Shown here piece by piece: positions 13,535 through 25,800 of a stretch of 64,000 nt of DNA. The notes under the pieces are model-generated. The model saw only the letters and a program-made list of their open reading frames with translations. It was not told the origin of the DNA and searched no databases. The DNA is from Kryptolebias marmoratus. Taxonomy: Eukaryota; Chordata; Actinopteri; Cyprinodontiformes; Rivulidae. Within the stretch, counting starts at the first letter, position 1, and each line of letters opens with the position of its first letter. Position numbers and translations under genes: made by a program. The stretch spans positions 27,026,251 to 27,090,250 of the forward strand of contig NC_051444.1 of assembly GCF_001649575.2 (NCBI RefSeq). The letters run 5' to 3'.

Positions 13535-14985
13535 CCCTCTTCCATAGCTCCAAAGTGTAACAGTCATCAGTCACCTCCTCTACATGAATGACATCAAGCT
13601 GTATGACAAACAGCTGTATGTGAGTGAGACATCGACTCACTGATCCACCTTACCAGGATATACTGCAAGGATATTGGAATTTCATTTGGACTGAATAAAT
13701 GAAGTTGAATGGTATCCAATAGAGGCAAGGTGATCACAACTGAAGGGACTGAACTACCCGAAGGAAACAATGCAGACATTCAGGACAGCTACAAATACCT
13801 TGGAATCCCACAGGCAAATGGCAACCAGGATGAGGCTGAGGTCAGCCACAACCAAATACCTACTGAGAGTGAGGCCGGCCCTGACGTGCCAGCTCAATGA
13901 CAAGAACAAAGTCCAAGCCATCTACACATAGATGATCACAGTGCAATTGATCAGGTACCCTGCTGGTATAGTAACCTGGCCAAATGAGGACATAAAAGAC
14001 AGATATCAGGAAAAGAATGCTCCTCACATTGCACAGAGGGTTTCACCACATATTCAGCACCCTGAGACTGTACAATAAAAGAAAGGAGGGAGGCAGAGGA
14101 CTAGTGAGCATCAGAGCCACTATACAGGATGAAACAACCAAGATCCTGGAGTACATCAGGAAGAAAGCCTTTTAATGATAATTTGCTAAATGAAGGTCTC
14201 AGGCAGCAGAAACCCAACATGGAAGAGGAAAAAATAGGAACCATCATGCAAAGATAATCCCTTGCCTGGCATGTACCACCAGCAGACTGAGGAAATGGCT
14301 GATATCAACAAATCCTACCAGTAGCTTGAGAGGGCTGGACTGAAGGACAGCACAGAGGCACTAATTATGGAAGCACAAGAGCAAGAGAGGCCATGGTCTA
14401 TCATATCAGGCAGAACCCAAGATGCAGGCTGTGTAAAGATGCCCCTGAGACAGTCCAGCACATAATAGCAGGATGTAAGATGCAACCAGGCAAAGTGTAC
14501 ATGGAATGCCATAACCGAGTAGCTGGAATAATGTACAGGAATATCTGTGCCAGGTATAGACTGGAGTTCCCATAGTCAAAGTGGGAGAATATACCTAAGG
14601 TGGTGGAGAATGGCAGGGCTAAGATAGTGTGGGACTTCCAGATCCAGACTGACAAACAGGTGATGGCTAACCAACTGGCCATTGGGGTGGTCGACAAGCT
14701 ACAGAAGAAGGCAGTAATAATGATGTAGCAATCCTATGTGACTGTAACATCATTAAGAAGGAGGGCTGAAATAGGAAATAGAGGAATTGTGGAGAGCTAA
14801 GACTTCAGGGGTGCCAGTGGTCATTAGTCACTGGTGCTGTAAGTCCTAAACTGGAAGAATGGCTCCAAAAATCCCAGGAACAACCTCATAGATCTCTGTC
14901 CAGAAGAGCACAATCGTAGGAGCAGCTAAGATACTGTGTAGAACCCTCAAGCTCCCAGGCCTTTGGAAGTTGAAGTGAAAGTGGA
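13535..14985 (+). pseudogene. RLE-type LINE relic (R4/Rex6-like), copy 1, 3' part of ORF
   Basis: Degenerate reverse-transcriptase and C-terminal region, broken by stops and shifts. Near 13577-13605 it encodes LLYMNDIKLYD, the RT catalytic box with the first Asp replaced by Asn. Then come SYKYLGIPQANGN (about 13785), LYNKRKEGGRGLVSIRATIQDETTK (about 14070-14140), CRLCKDAPETVQHIIAGCKM (14415-14480, the zinc-knuckle CX2C...HX4C), RLEFP, VVENGRAKIVWDFQIQTDKQ (14600-14660) and remnants of the restriction-like endonuclease. The knuckle followed by the WDFQIQTDK region and a PD...D-type endonuclease is the arrangement of RLE LINEs such as R4/Dong/Rex6. The exact clade is inference. The (TG)39 array abuts its 5' side. 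Confidence 0.75.
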
Positions 14986-15083
14986 ATCACCAATATGGGG
15001 AAAAAAATTGGGCAAGTTGGGTGTATATTTTTTCACATCATTATTTCAAAAAGTTTTGTTCTCACATGCATAACTGCCTACAA

Positions 15084-15352
15084 TGCTAAGTTCACACTGC
15101 AGGTCTTAATACTTAATTCTGGTTTTTGCTCAAGATACATACCTGATACCATGGGCATACACACTGTTGTCGCTTTGAAAAACATCGGAAATGTATCTGA
15201 TTCAGTACCACAAATGGAAAAGACCTGGGTCTGATATATAAAAAAATTTGATTTGTCATGTTCATACTACCATAAAAAAATATCCAATATGTGTTGCATA
15301 GGGCCAAAAAAAATGGAATTGGGTCGCATTTGCCTGCAGTGTGAATGTAGCC
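15084..15352. mobile_element. MITE with about 20-bp terminal inverted repeats
   Basis: The left end TGCTAAGTTCACACTGCAGG and the right end, in reverse complement GGCTACATTCACACTGCAGG, differ at a few bases. The 269-bp body has no coding potential. The TTCACACTGCAGG terminus is common in fish MITEs. No clear target duplication by eye. Confidence 0.65.
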
Positions 15353-16249
15353 TATGACTGACCTATTTGTGTTATAACTTGTGGTCAAATGATACACATT
15401 AAAATTGTGGTTTACTAGCTAATGTTTCTCAGTGCAATATTAAAGCAAAACAAATTGAATCTGAGCACAAAAACGAGAAACCTTTCTGTCTCCGTTTCAA
15501 CAGCAATCTTCACTTTTTACTGTGATTTGTATGACTTGAATCTCCTGTCGACACTATGTGGGCACTCCTCTTCACCCATATCAGTCATGGTACATTAAAA
15601 GCCAGATAATCACATTCACCAGCAGCCTGACAGCCGCAGGCAACCAGTCATGACATTTTAGCTTCCCTGTGGCGGTATATGACCCCAAAACTGGAACCTG
15701 TAGTCCCAAAGTGAACTCAAGTTAAAGAAAAAAAAAGAGAACACTGCTTCTGGAAACACTGTTCCCTAATACATAACTTTAACCTAGTTGAAGATGTCAC
15801 GTATCTCAGTATATTAAAATCAGAAATTTAAGAAATAAGTTTCACAAAAGGATCACACCCATTAAATATCAATGCTCAACAGCTCTCATGCATATTTATG
15901 AAGAGGGAGAGTGTGCCCACTTCACAGAATATCAATTGAGATTGTAAGTTTGCTGGGTTAGCCATTTCTCTGTTTGAAAAATGAACAAAATTTAGAAGAA
16001 TTCATAAGAAGTCAACACAAACAAAAAATGCCAAATGAACATGCACAGATTAGTAATACAGACCGCTTAGGGGGTTAAAGTTGAACAAAAAGGACAGTTC
16101 ATAAACCATGAAAAATGTTTTCAACTGAGTTTTAGATAGAAATGTATCAGAAATTGTATTTGTTTTAAAACATTTAATGCATTTTACAGTTCTGTACTTT
16201 CACTACCAGTTATCCTTACATGATAATGTGAAACAAATATAAACTGCTG

Positions 16250-16268
16250 ATATATATATATATATATA
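16250..16268. repeat. (AT)n microsatellite
   Basis: About nine uninterrupted AT units. Confidence 0.9.
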
Positions 16269-16373
16269 GCATGTTCTGAATATAGAACGTAACTAGAGAA
16301 ACAGCAGTTTCTGTAAAAATACAGTGTCAGTGCTGAGAGCTAAATGAATTTGCTGAAGAAGCCTAAACTGAGT

Positions 16374-16625
16374 TCATTCATCCACCTTTTTTTTACCTGC
16401 TTTTTTTCATTCCAGTACCTATCTCAAGTGGTCGCTGTACGAGAGGCAGGCTGCACCCTGCACCCTGGACATGTCACAAGTCCATCACAGAGACACATAA
16501 AGACAAATGAGGCAAGCAACCATTCACACTCACTCACATCTACACTTCAGCGTTTCCAACTTAACCAACCGCATGTTTTTTTGTCTGTAGGAGGAAACCA
16601 GTGTACCTGGATAAAACCTGTGTTA
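16374..16625 (+). repeat. Dispersed teleost repeat (ATCCA-ended type), copy 1
   Basis: Contains GGCAGGCTGCACCC, CTGGACATGTCACAAGTCCA, CAACCATTCACACTCACTCA and GTAGGAGGAAACCAGTGTAC. These are the recurring segments of a widespread fish repeat that usually carries an (ATCC)n or (GGAT)n end. Same orientation as 63491-63735. The TE class is not certain; a LINE 3' end is possible. Confidence 0.65.
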
Positions 16626-16890
16626 AAAGTTAAAACAAGGAAATCAGAGGCAAAAATGATCAAAACAGATGCTAAAGCTAAAACTATTGAAACAGATTTA
16701 GCAATTAGCACAACAGTTGCTAAAATAAACTAAACAACTGGTAAAATTGCAAAATTCTAGCTAAAGGTTGCAAAGCAGATGCTGAAACTAAAATTCAGCA
16801 AAACAGCAGCTAAAATGAGCAAAACCAGAGCTAAAATGTAAAAGGAGCAGAATGGAAGCTAAAAACTAAAAGTAACAAACTAGCTAGAGT
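16626..16890 (+). repeat. Degenerate AGCTAAAA-rich minisatellite
   Basis: Repeated words GCTAAAA, AGCAAAAC and CAAAACAGA recur roughly every 25-40 bases with variable spacing, best described as a decayed tandem array. It directly follows the dispersed repeat at 16374-16625. Confidence 0.55.
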
Positions 16891-17744
16891 AGCCCAAGAA
16901 CACAAAAATAGATCAAGTATGATTAAGCAGATTTTTAAAAGAAATGTTTGGAATTATTTGAAGAGATCTTAATGTATTTATATGTAGTATTTAATTTTAA
17001 TTGAAGCTAAATATTTTAAAAAGTATAAAGGTTACAAAATATAGAATACTATTCCCAATCAAGTTTAATGTTTTGATATATATGAATGGTATATGGCACA
17101 AGGTATCAGTAGTTTGATTGCAAAAAAAAGTACGAAAGAAACTATAAACAGGAAAACAATAGCACATGCACAATAGTTACATTTCTACACCATCCTTTTA
17201 CCTGCAGCCATTCAATTATTGTCTTCTTGCTGAATCATTTATTCATGCATTTATCCATTTTCACCTCAGCTACTGCAGTATAGTCCTTCCCAGAGTTATA
17301 GATAAGTTGCATTAGGTCCAACTCTGTCCCAGCAGGTTGTCGTCCTCACTAAATCCTCACCACCAGCCTTCTTCCACCTACATGTACTCTGGCTGTGAAT
17401 TAAGTCCCAGATCAAACACAGGATTCTTCCCCTCACCCACGGATCCCTTCAGACTCTTTCCTCTCAGCACGTTTCTAATCTTCTTCACCTTTACACCACC
17501 TCCCAACATCTCCACCTCTCTGTCACTGAGCAGCTCTTCATTGCCTTTCACCTGTTTTAGACATTAGATGTCTAGCTTTCTTGGGTCCAGAATGTCTCTC
17601 CCTATATCATTTTGACATTTATCATACATTTACAACACTCACTATGACAATTACTGATACTCCTTGTTTTATTTTAGTCTACTACTGCCCTCAACTGATA
17701 CTGCCTTTGTGTAGTGCACTATTTTATATTCTATGTGAGTGAGT

Positions 17745-18010
17745 TTGTCTGCCTGATAGGAAATAATCTCACAAACCACTAAACAAATTTTAATGAAACT
17801 CTCCAAAAGTAATCACTTGATGTACAACTACAACGATTAACTTTTGGAATCAACCCCATTGAAGATGGGAGCCAAAACCAACCGACATTCAGTAACACAA
17901 ATGGCTATCACAACACATACTCTGAACATGACGTCTTGCAATATCGCATGAGATTGCACCTTATGCTATTTTTAAGGTTTGCCCAGGCTAAAACTTCTTC
18001 ATTTTTGGTA
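17745..18010 (+). repeat. Dispersed repeat family A, copy
   Basis: Shared words are TTTTAATGAAAC, TAATCACTTGATGTACA-CTAC, GATTAACTTTTGGAATCAA, a GATGG-GCCA-A segment, CAACACATACTCTGA and CATGAGATTGCA. The same order recurs near 20895, 22235, 25320, 27045 and 37775. TE class not recognised. Confidence 0.65.
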
Positions 18011-18432
18011 TCAAAATAAAAAAGATACCATGATTAATATGATTGAATATTATAATGCTTTGTATGAAAAAGGCAACAGTTTGACATGAACCTATACATA
18101 TCTTTCCCTAACTTTTGAAACTGTTTTTTGCACACTTAGAATTACGGTAAGCAAATTCTTTGCTGCAACCAAAATAAACAAAGAAAATGAATGAAGGTAA
18201 TGAGCATCTGGTGCCTCGTAGGTTCATCACAGCTTAAACTTTTCTCTCCAGCTAATGATGGCACATCAACCCCCCACCAAGTTAACTGTGTTAATACTAA
18301 AACAATTACTACACAGTAAATTAACAAGCCTTACAAGATAATGTATTTTTACAACATTCATTCCCATTTGCATGCATTAGGAAGTCGCTGCTTCCTCACA
18401 GGTTTGTTTGTGTGAGAGGCAGAGAGGTAGAT

Positions 18433-18680
18433 TCAGTATGTCTTTGACTGGCCAGTTTCTGCACTTTTTATACACCGTGTCATCACTCTGAAATTAAATG
18501 AATACATCACTCTGCGCCTGTGTTGGGCGCCGACCTGACAGCCCATCTTCATCATGCTCCCAGAGCCAGAGTCGCTGATACTTGTCAGCTGGAGAAGAAT
18601 CATTTGCATCGAACGAGGAGTAAAATGAGAACGAGAGCTCTCCAGCCTCGCCTCTCCCACTGATGGAAGCCTCCTCGGGG
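18433..18680. other. Relatively GC-rich unique block, possible conserved element
   Basis: Clearly higher GC than its surroundings, with several CpG and low repeat content (GTGTTGGGCGCCGACCTGAC). On the minus strand there is an open stretch of 75 codons with no recognised family and no good flanking splice pair. A regulatory or conserved non-coding element is possible; this is inference only. Confidence 0.25.
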
Positions 18681-19121
18681 CTTCGAGAGGCCTGAAATCA
18701 CCAAATGAGCAGAAACACTGTTATTCTGATTTGACTCATGAAATAGTCATCAAAGGCATTAACTCCACTTCACAGCGAGTGTTTATTTTATGAACTATTT
18801 AGTGGCAGCTATTGCACTCCTGTTTTACAAAAAAATCTAATGGGAGGGGGTAGATGGCTGCAGACTATTAGCAGGAAATCAGTTTGTTATTATTAGGGCA
18901 GCATGACAGAAACAAAAAATAGAACAGATTTGTTTTATTTTAATATTTTTGTTTTTCTAAAGAATTAAAAAAAAATAACTTAATTGGATTCAAATGTGTT
19001 TTTTCCTTGATGATGCTTTCTTAGGCAGCATTGTTTAAAGCTGATGTTTTACTAAATCAAGCCACATGGTCCTGGTTCCAACAGAGAGCATACACAGCTT
19101 TCACAAAAGGAAAGAAAAAAA

Positions 19122-19145
19122 ATATATATATATATATATATATAT
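19122..19145. repeat. (AT)12 microsatellite
   Basis: Twelve AT units following an A-rich run. Confidence 0.93.
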
Positions 19146-19734
19146 GTTGCATATCAAACAAAATAGTAAATAGGGATGCCACTGGTTAAGAACAATTGTG
19201 AAAATGGTATAAATTAGATGTGATGTCAAAACTACACTAGGCCTTTGTTTAGTAAAAATACAGAACAGAATAGTGTGTGCAGTTATAAAACAAATGTTTA
19301 CATTTAACTGCATTTGAGCTTTCTAAAATGAGTTTTTGAGATAAAAACAAGATACACATTTTCAATGTCAAATGCTTACAGAAAAAGAGTAATGAGAAAA
19401 AACAGTAATAAAGATTGTCACCCCACAAAGATTAAATAATTGAAAAGGCAAAATTGTGTCTGTGTGCTAAATTTGCACAAATATGCACTTTTAAGCCACA
19501 TTCTTTACTGTTTTTAAGAGGTAAGCTGTCTAGTTTGAATGTAAAAAGATTTTAGGGGAGTCACGACGTCCTTGTGAATTATATCAGGTACCTAAAAAAA
19601 ATGTAATGATGGGACACTTTTTGGCCACTATTTGTTGGCATGGTGAAACCACTGAGTAATCAAGACCTATTTGAAAATATGTTACTTGCATTGACTCATT
19701 GCCTGCCTCCAAAGGCAAAAGTAAAGCAAAAAAC

Positions 19735-19880
19735 CTTTGCCTGTGACATCTACAACAGGTTCATACAAGATATTGCAATATTGCATGTGATGGCACATAA
19801 TATTATTTTCAAGGTTTAAACAAAATGGCTTCAGTTTTGTCAATTCTCAACATATTGATCTTAGTTTAAAACATGCCTAT
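19735..19880 (+). repeat. Dispersed repeat family A, 3' part
   Basis: GATATTGCAATATTGCATGTGA, TATTATTTTCAAGGTTTAAAC and the following CTCAACATATTGATCTTAGT match the distal half of the other copies. Confidence 0.55.
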
Positions 19881-20477
19881 ATAGGCCTTTTTCTAGCAAT
19901 TCCAACAATAACTTGCTTTGGTCTCATTATGGTCTATGTCAGAATATGAGATACAAAAGTCCTGCAAACTACTTCAGTGTGCTTACAAATTTTATCTATT
20001 TTATTCTCACTGCATAAGTTCTAGGCACAAAAAGTAAGTTTATGTTCATATAATTGACTGCCTGAACCAAAACGCAGCTGTCATCATGCCAGAAAAGTGA
20101 AATTTTGGGGGATTCTAAACATGAGGAAGTCTCTTAATGCATTGTTAATACAAAGGTTGTGACAAAACTTCTTTTAACATACACTTCGGCTCAAACTTTT
20201 TGACAAATTAAGTTACACTTTACCTAACCTACGGTTTGGGTATAATTAAGAGCCTTAACTAAATGTTAGCCATCCATGGTGCCAAGCTTTCAAGTCAGTG
20301 TCAAAATATACCGCTGAAATAAAAACACAAGAAAAGTCAATATATTGTAGTGAAAAGGAAGGAGTTTGGGCAAGAGTGCTCGAACACACACAGCTTATTG
20401 CAGCAACTCTGCAAAGTGACATGGTACAACATTAATCAAACTGTAGGCTGTACTTACAGAATGGTGTAAGACAATGA

Positions 20478-20625
20478 ACTAATCAGCCACAGCATTTAAA
20501 CCACTTCTGAGTGAATACCATTAATCATTTTGTGCAATTTACTTTTAGAAAACTCATGTGGGAGTTATTCTGACATGTAGCACTCACCTAAGCGTTACTG
20601 CATAGGCATTCTTCTGTATTTCCAT
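20478..20625 (+). repeat. Dispersed repeat relic (AATCAGCCACA type)
   Basis: CTAATCAGCCACAGCATTTA, AACCACTTCTGAGTGAATAC and GGGAGTTATTCTGACATGTAG resemble a common fish repeat that begins with CTGATCAGCCACAACATT. Strongly diverged. Confidence 0.45.
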
Positions 20626-20894
20626 TAATTAGATCTCACATCCTAACCCAAACACACCATTCTAATCATGTTTCCTGAAGCATTTAAGAAATTTGTTCTT
20701 GTTTAATTCCTGCATTTGGTGTTCAAAGATTTCTTTCACCAAACAGGCAGTTCTATAAAAACTGTTCTATAACACAGTGTGTGTCATACAATAATGTTTT
20801 ATTTTAAAGAACATGTACCTGGTGAAATTTGCTAAATCTATTTTTGTTTGTTTATCATAAAAAGTGGGTGATCAAGTAGTTGACTCTGTGTGTG

Positions 20895-21385
20895 TTAGAA
20901 AAATATTTAATGACTCAAAAGAAGGATTTTAATGAAATGCTCAGGGAGTAATCACTGGATGTACATCTACAATGGATTAACTTCTGGAATCAACCAGATT
21001 CATGATGGCTGCCACATCTAATCAACCTTTGCTAACACAAAAATGTCAGTTTTACATACTCTGCCTGGCCAAAAAAAAAAGTCACCACCTGGATTTAACT
21101 AAGCAAATAGATACAAGCCTCCTATTGGATAATTACAGCATGAGTGATTATGTTTCAGCTGGCAACAAGTTATTTAACCCCAACTGGTGCGATGAGTTGC
21201 TTCTCATTTCTTAAACAACCATGTCTAAAGACATCCTGTGGTCATGGAAAAGATGTCAGTCTGTTTGAGAAGGGTCAAATCATTGGCATGCATCAAGCAG
21301 AGAAAACATCTAGAGATCGCAGAAACTACTAAAATTGGGTTAAGAACTGTCAGAGTCACCATCAACACATACTCCAACGACTAAA
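20895..21385 (+). repeat. Dispersed repeat family A, copy split by a Tc1 fragment
   Basis: The proximal half (20895-21059) and a short distal piece (21347-21385, AGAGTCACCATCAACACATA) belong to one copy. They are separated by the Tc1 fragment at 21060-21346. Confidence 0.6.
21060..21346 (+). mobile_element. 5' fragment of a Tc1-like transposon
   Basis: Begins CTGCCTGGCCAAAAAAAAAAG, the terminal motif of a fish Tc1 family, and continues through the 5' UTR into the transposase N-terminus. The frame at 21144-21332 includes GHGKDVSLFEKGQIIGMHQ, the first helix-turn-helix region. It breaks off at GGGTTAAGAACTGTC and the host repeat resumes at AGAGTCACCATCAACACATAC, so the 3' part is missing. It splits a copy of the dispersed repeat spanning about 20895-21385. 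Confidence 0.72.
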
Positions 21386-22234
21386 AAGTTATGCACCACT
21401 TCTGTTAACAAGTTTACTATCTTGAAAATGATCTGAAATGACACAAGAAAAAGAAAAGTAAAACCTGAATCTGTTTTGCAAAGAGCTGATTTCAATCCTT
21501 TAGAAATGGTTTTAATGATAATCGTTGCCTCCAGTACAAGCAGCACAACTGGATGATAGAACTACCACTTTTTTATTGTCTTTTCAATGTAGCTCATAGG
21601 ATGGCATTCCCAAAAAGACCAAGGCTTATAAACTTTTGACAGTTTAGTTTTTTTTCCTGCTTCCATTATTGAGTTTCTGCTTTGTGGTGTTACCTGTGAG
21701 ATTCTCATCAGCCTGAACATTTTTGATGTCATTGCAAACTGCTGAAGCAGTAATTTTAAGATCTCATTCAATTGCCTACAGGAACTGTAAAGATTTTTTC
21801 TAATGTTTGATGCCTTTGTGCAGGTACTGCTTTCCCCCTTGAAAAATAGGAAGAAAAAAAAAGCTATATTTCTGTTATTATTATTCAAAAAAAGGTTATA
21901 TTAGTATATTCTGAAATTAAAGATAAAGAGTGATAAAACTATTTGTCACCCATTCCCAAAGACAAAAGGGGACAATGTTTTTGCCTGTCTTTGTGTGTGT
22001 GAACAAGTTCATGTGCATTTGTTTGTCAGTAGCAGAAGCAAAATATCAAAATGACAGCCATAGAAAAGCGACCTCACCAAGCACTAAAACAGCTATAACA
22101 GATTTTGCAGATATTGATCAAACATTTGGTGTGGTAGAAGATGGGAGTAACCTCCAACATATGCTCTAAGTGCTAACTGATTAAGTAAGATCTGTTTTTA
22201 AAACCTTGCCTTCAACTGTTAGGGTCAACTCTGT

Positions 22235-22600
22235 AGGATTGATAGCAAAATATCTTATGAACCACCAGATTGAATGTAACAAAAGTATCTGAAAGTAATC
22301 ACTGGATATACATCTACAGCTGATTAACTTTTGGAGTCACCGCAATTTAAAAAGACCAGCACAGCTAATCAACATTAGCCAACACAAAAAAGTCTAAATC
22401 TCAACGAATTTTACATATTTAGAGCTAACTTTTGGTGTGGTAATAACTTAGAGTCAACCTCAACAGATTCTCTGAGTTTTAACACATCCTGCAAAATATC
22501 ACAATATTGCAAGAGACTGCTTATAATGTCATTTACAAGGTTTAACCAAAAATGTCTATAATTCTTCATTTCTCAACAGAACATAATCTTAATCTAACAA
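22235..22600 (+). repeat. Dispersed repeat family A, longest copy
   Basis: Runs through nearly all family words: CTTATGAACCACCAGATTGA, GTAATCACTGGATATACATC, TGATTAACTTTTGGAGTCA, CAACATTAGCCAACACAAAAA, GTGTGGTAATAACTTAGAG, CACAATATTGCAAGAGACTG and CAAGGTTTAACCAAAAATG. Confidence 0.65.
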
Positions 22601-23964
22601 TAGGTAGCATGTGGTACACATTCATTCAAGGAATTCTACACCTTTAATTTTATGATGTAGCTGTAGTAGAATACAAGAATAAATGTGTTGTTTTTGTGAT
22701 ACATAAGAACTTTTAGCGCTAGTCCTTATTCCTCAACACAGTGTCTTCACATACAACACTGGTGGGCTGAAACCAGACGAGGTGGTGATGATTCAAATGA
22801 TAAGTAAACAGCCACAGTCACAGGGTGGCACACTCTGTCCCTGGAGATAAAAATTGTGGGCAGCAGAAAAGGCTGTGACAGCTCCGAGAAGAAGCTGTTG
22901 AGGTGACAAGTGGTCTTCATCAAAATGCAGTGGCATCATCAGTAAGAGAAAAAAGTTTTGGAAATGAATGCTTGCCTGAGAATGCTGGGTTAGCAGTATA
23001 TCATCCTGTCCTTTTTCTTCACCTCCAGTGTCACGCAGCTATTTTATGGAGGGCAGCTGACAGCCAATTATCTACTCAATAGGGAGGGTCAGCCCTCTGA
23101 AGCTCAGCCGTGGAATGGGAGGAGGAAATGAACTAGATACCACGATAGCCAAACAGACTGGTGCTTTTAGGAACTGACCTGAAAAATCTGAGCAGGTTTG
23201 ATTGCATTTATCACACTTCAGTTGTCACTGGTTGACTCTTCTTGATAGGAATTCCTGTTTATTTATTTATTTTTCCATCTTATTGAAAAGTAATGGCAGA
23301 CAGGTGCAACTTTCACAACTGAGCACAGCTTGAGGTATACAAATCAATTTGCAGGAGGAAATCAATTCTCATTTTCACAGTTAGGACTGTGTTAAATGGT
23401 GCATTATTAGCAGGGAAGCACTGGACGAGACAGACTACCTCCGGTTCTTGGTTCTTAGTGTGATGATGGTGTCAGATTTAAACCATCAATGAACAAGTTA
23501 GAAAAGGGGGAAACATTAGCACATGGGGTGCAGCAGAGTAAACTATTTCTGCAATAAGGAATCTTCCAAAACTTCACAAAATGTCACAACTTTAGAGTTT
23601 CTAATTGTGTAGAGTTAGTAAACAGACAGTTTTATAAATCTAGATGCATTATTCCAAACTAATAAACACCATGGTTAAATCTGTAATTTTATGTAATTAC
23701 TAATTAAAGCTTACAACGCAATCTTGTAAGATGTCTTTGTAATTTGGGTCCAGTGTTACAGAGCAGCAGGTAAGCAGGTATAATGCAAAGTGATTAAAAA
23801 AAAAAAACTTAAACTAAATCAAACAGGCAGGTGTAACAAAACCCCCAGGACAAAACAGACTTACATTTGAGGATCTGACAAAAAATGAGCAAAAACAGGT
23901 AGGATATATTCAATAGGAGTAATGACTGGCAAGTGGAGCAAGTGAGCTGATACAAATGGTTGAC

Positions 23965-23966
<2 letters not shown>

Positions 23967-24038
<72 letters not shown>
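23967..24038 (+). repeat. (GT)36 microsatellite
   Basis: 72 bases of uninterrupted GT. Histidine-threonine frames on the minus strand are artefacts of this array. Confidence 0.97.
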
Positions 24039-24040
<2 letters not shown>

Positions 24041-24084
24041 CAAAACAAGATATAATAAGGTGATAAGATCATAATCATAACCAT

Positions 24085-24445
24085 TTTTGTATGGTAGCCA
24101 TTTTGTACAGGGTTGACTTCAAAACTTCATCAGCTGTGAAAGTACATCCATTGATTACTTTCAGAAAGATTATCTAAAATCAGTCCAGTGGTGTCTGTGA
24201 TATTTACCTAACAGACAAACAGTGTTGACTGTGGAGGGTAATACTAAAGTCCTAAGCAAAAACATTTTGCAATGTGTAGCTTTTGAAGTAGGTATTGTGA
24301 ATGATTCTAAGTTACTACCAAGGCAAATTTTAGCTCACTTTTGTAAAATGGATTGTGTTAGCCATTTTTGTATTGGCTAATTTTGATTGGCTGTGGCAGT
24401 CATCTTGAGAGGGCCAAACAATGTTTAAACTTGTTGTTTTCCATT
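24085..24445 (-). repeat. Dispersed repeat family A, inverted and rearranged
   Basis: GTACATCCATTGATTACTTTC and, later, GCTGTGGCAGTCATCTTGAG are family words in reverse orientation. Their order shows a rearrangement or two partial copies. Confidence 0.55.
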
Positions 24446-25319
24446 TTGGTGACATTTAAAACAGCATCAGAACCAGACACCAGAGAAACAGAGAATCCTT
24501 CTTAATGGTCTCGTTTTTTACAGCACAAACAGGGCAGCACAAGATTTCATTGATGTTTATGGGGTTGAGTGATTGATAGATGTTGGACCACACCTCTTCA
24601 ATTTTCTGCTCATTTGGACTAATTATTTTCAGCCAAAGCCTTCAGCTAGTGAGAGCATATGTAATGTGACATGTTCTGTATGTTTGAGGACTATAGAGAC
24701 TCCAGACAAAGTAATACTGAACACTAGCATAAATGTGATGTATTGTGTATTGTTTTTTTGTATGTTTCTTATTTGTTGGGTTTTTTGTTTTTTTTGGAGG
24801 GGAGAGTTGTTTTTCTTTTACTTTTCTTTAAAAAAAGGAAAAAAGACACTTTCAGTGCTTGAGACTATGAGACTGAGGTTTTTTTTTTTTAATTTTCTCA
24901 AAGACACAGACCAAAAGTCATTGTATGAGCTTTTATTTAAATAAGGTATGTACTTCTAAAAACACATCACATTTTTTGTAGAGCTTTCCAGTACTTTCTG
25001 TCTGTTATTAGTGTAATTAATAATAATTATTTCAGTTTGATTGCATCACGAAGTTTGGGTACAATGTGTTGGAAATCAGTTATGAAAAAAACAGGTAAAT
25101 AATTTGACATATAGTGCAGTCTAGAGTTGAACCTTTTTTTTTTGATTTTCAGTGTGAGGAATCCAAAAAAAATTTTCAAAAAGAGAGAATCTACACCAGC
25201 ATGTGTGAGGAATATGTTGCCACTCTTGTTGGTAATGTCACTGTAGTAAAAAAGAACATAAAGTTGTTTTTAATGCTTGTTTATTGTATGTCAGATGAGG
25301 TGTTTTAATTGTCTAAACA

Positions 25320-25800
25320 TACTCAACAGGAATCTATAATGCAAATGTTAGAACACCCACCCAATATCACCACCAGCTGCCACTGAAAATCTGTCAAGTG
25401 GTTTATTAGATATTTTGCTAACAGACATAGTTGACTCCAACAGCTCATGGCAAAGTTCTTAAAACCGATCTTACTCAATCAGTTTGTGCTTAAAGTACAA
25501 GTTGAGGATGAATCTCAGCTACTATCACATAATAGTTTAGCTCAACAGCTGTAAAACTGACTGAATTATAGCTATTTTTGAGTTGGCTAAGGCTGCTTAG
25601 CTGTGGCGGCCATCTTGAATGGACTTGACTCCAAACATGAATCAGTCGTAGTTGTATATGCAGTGATTGCTTTTTGAAAATTTCAGTTAAAAAATGTCTA
25701 GTGGTTCATGAGATATTTTGCTAAAACAAAGACATGAACACACTCACACACTCTCAAACGTGCAAAAACATTGTTACTGTTTCACCTTTGGCAGTGGGAG
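25320..25800 (-). repeat. Dispersed repeat family A, inverted copy
   Basis: GCTGTGGCGGCCATCTTGAAT, GTTGTATATGCAGTGATTGC and GTGGTTCATGAGATATTTTGC are in reverse orientation, ending near the CAGTGGGAGATAATAA motif also seen at 38025. Confidence 0.6.

Noticed and set aside
23809..24084. Histidine-threonine-rich minus frame
   Set aside because: Translation of the (GT)36 array.
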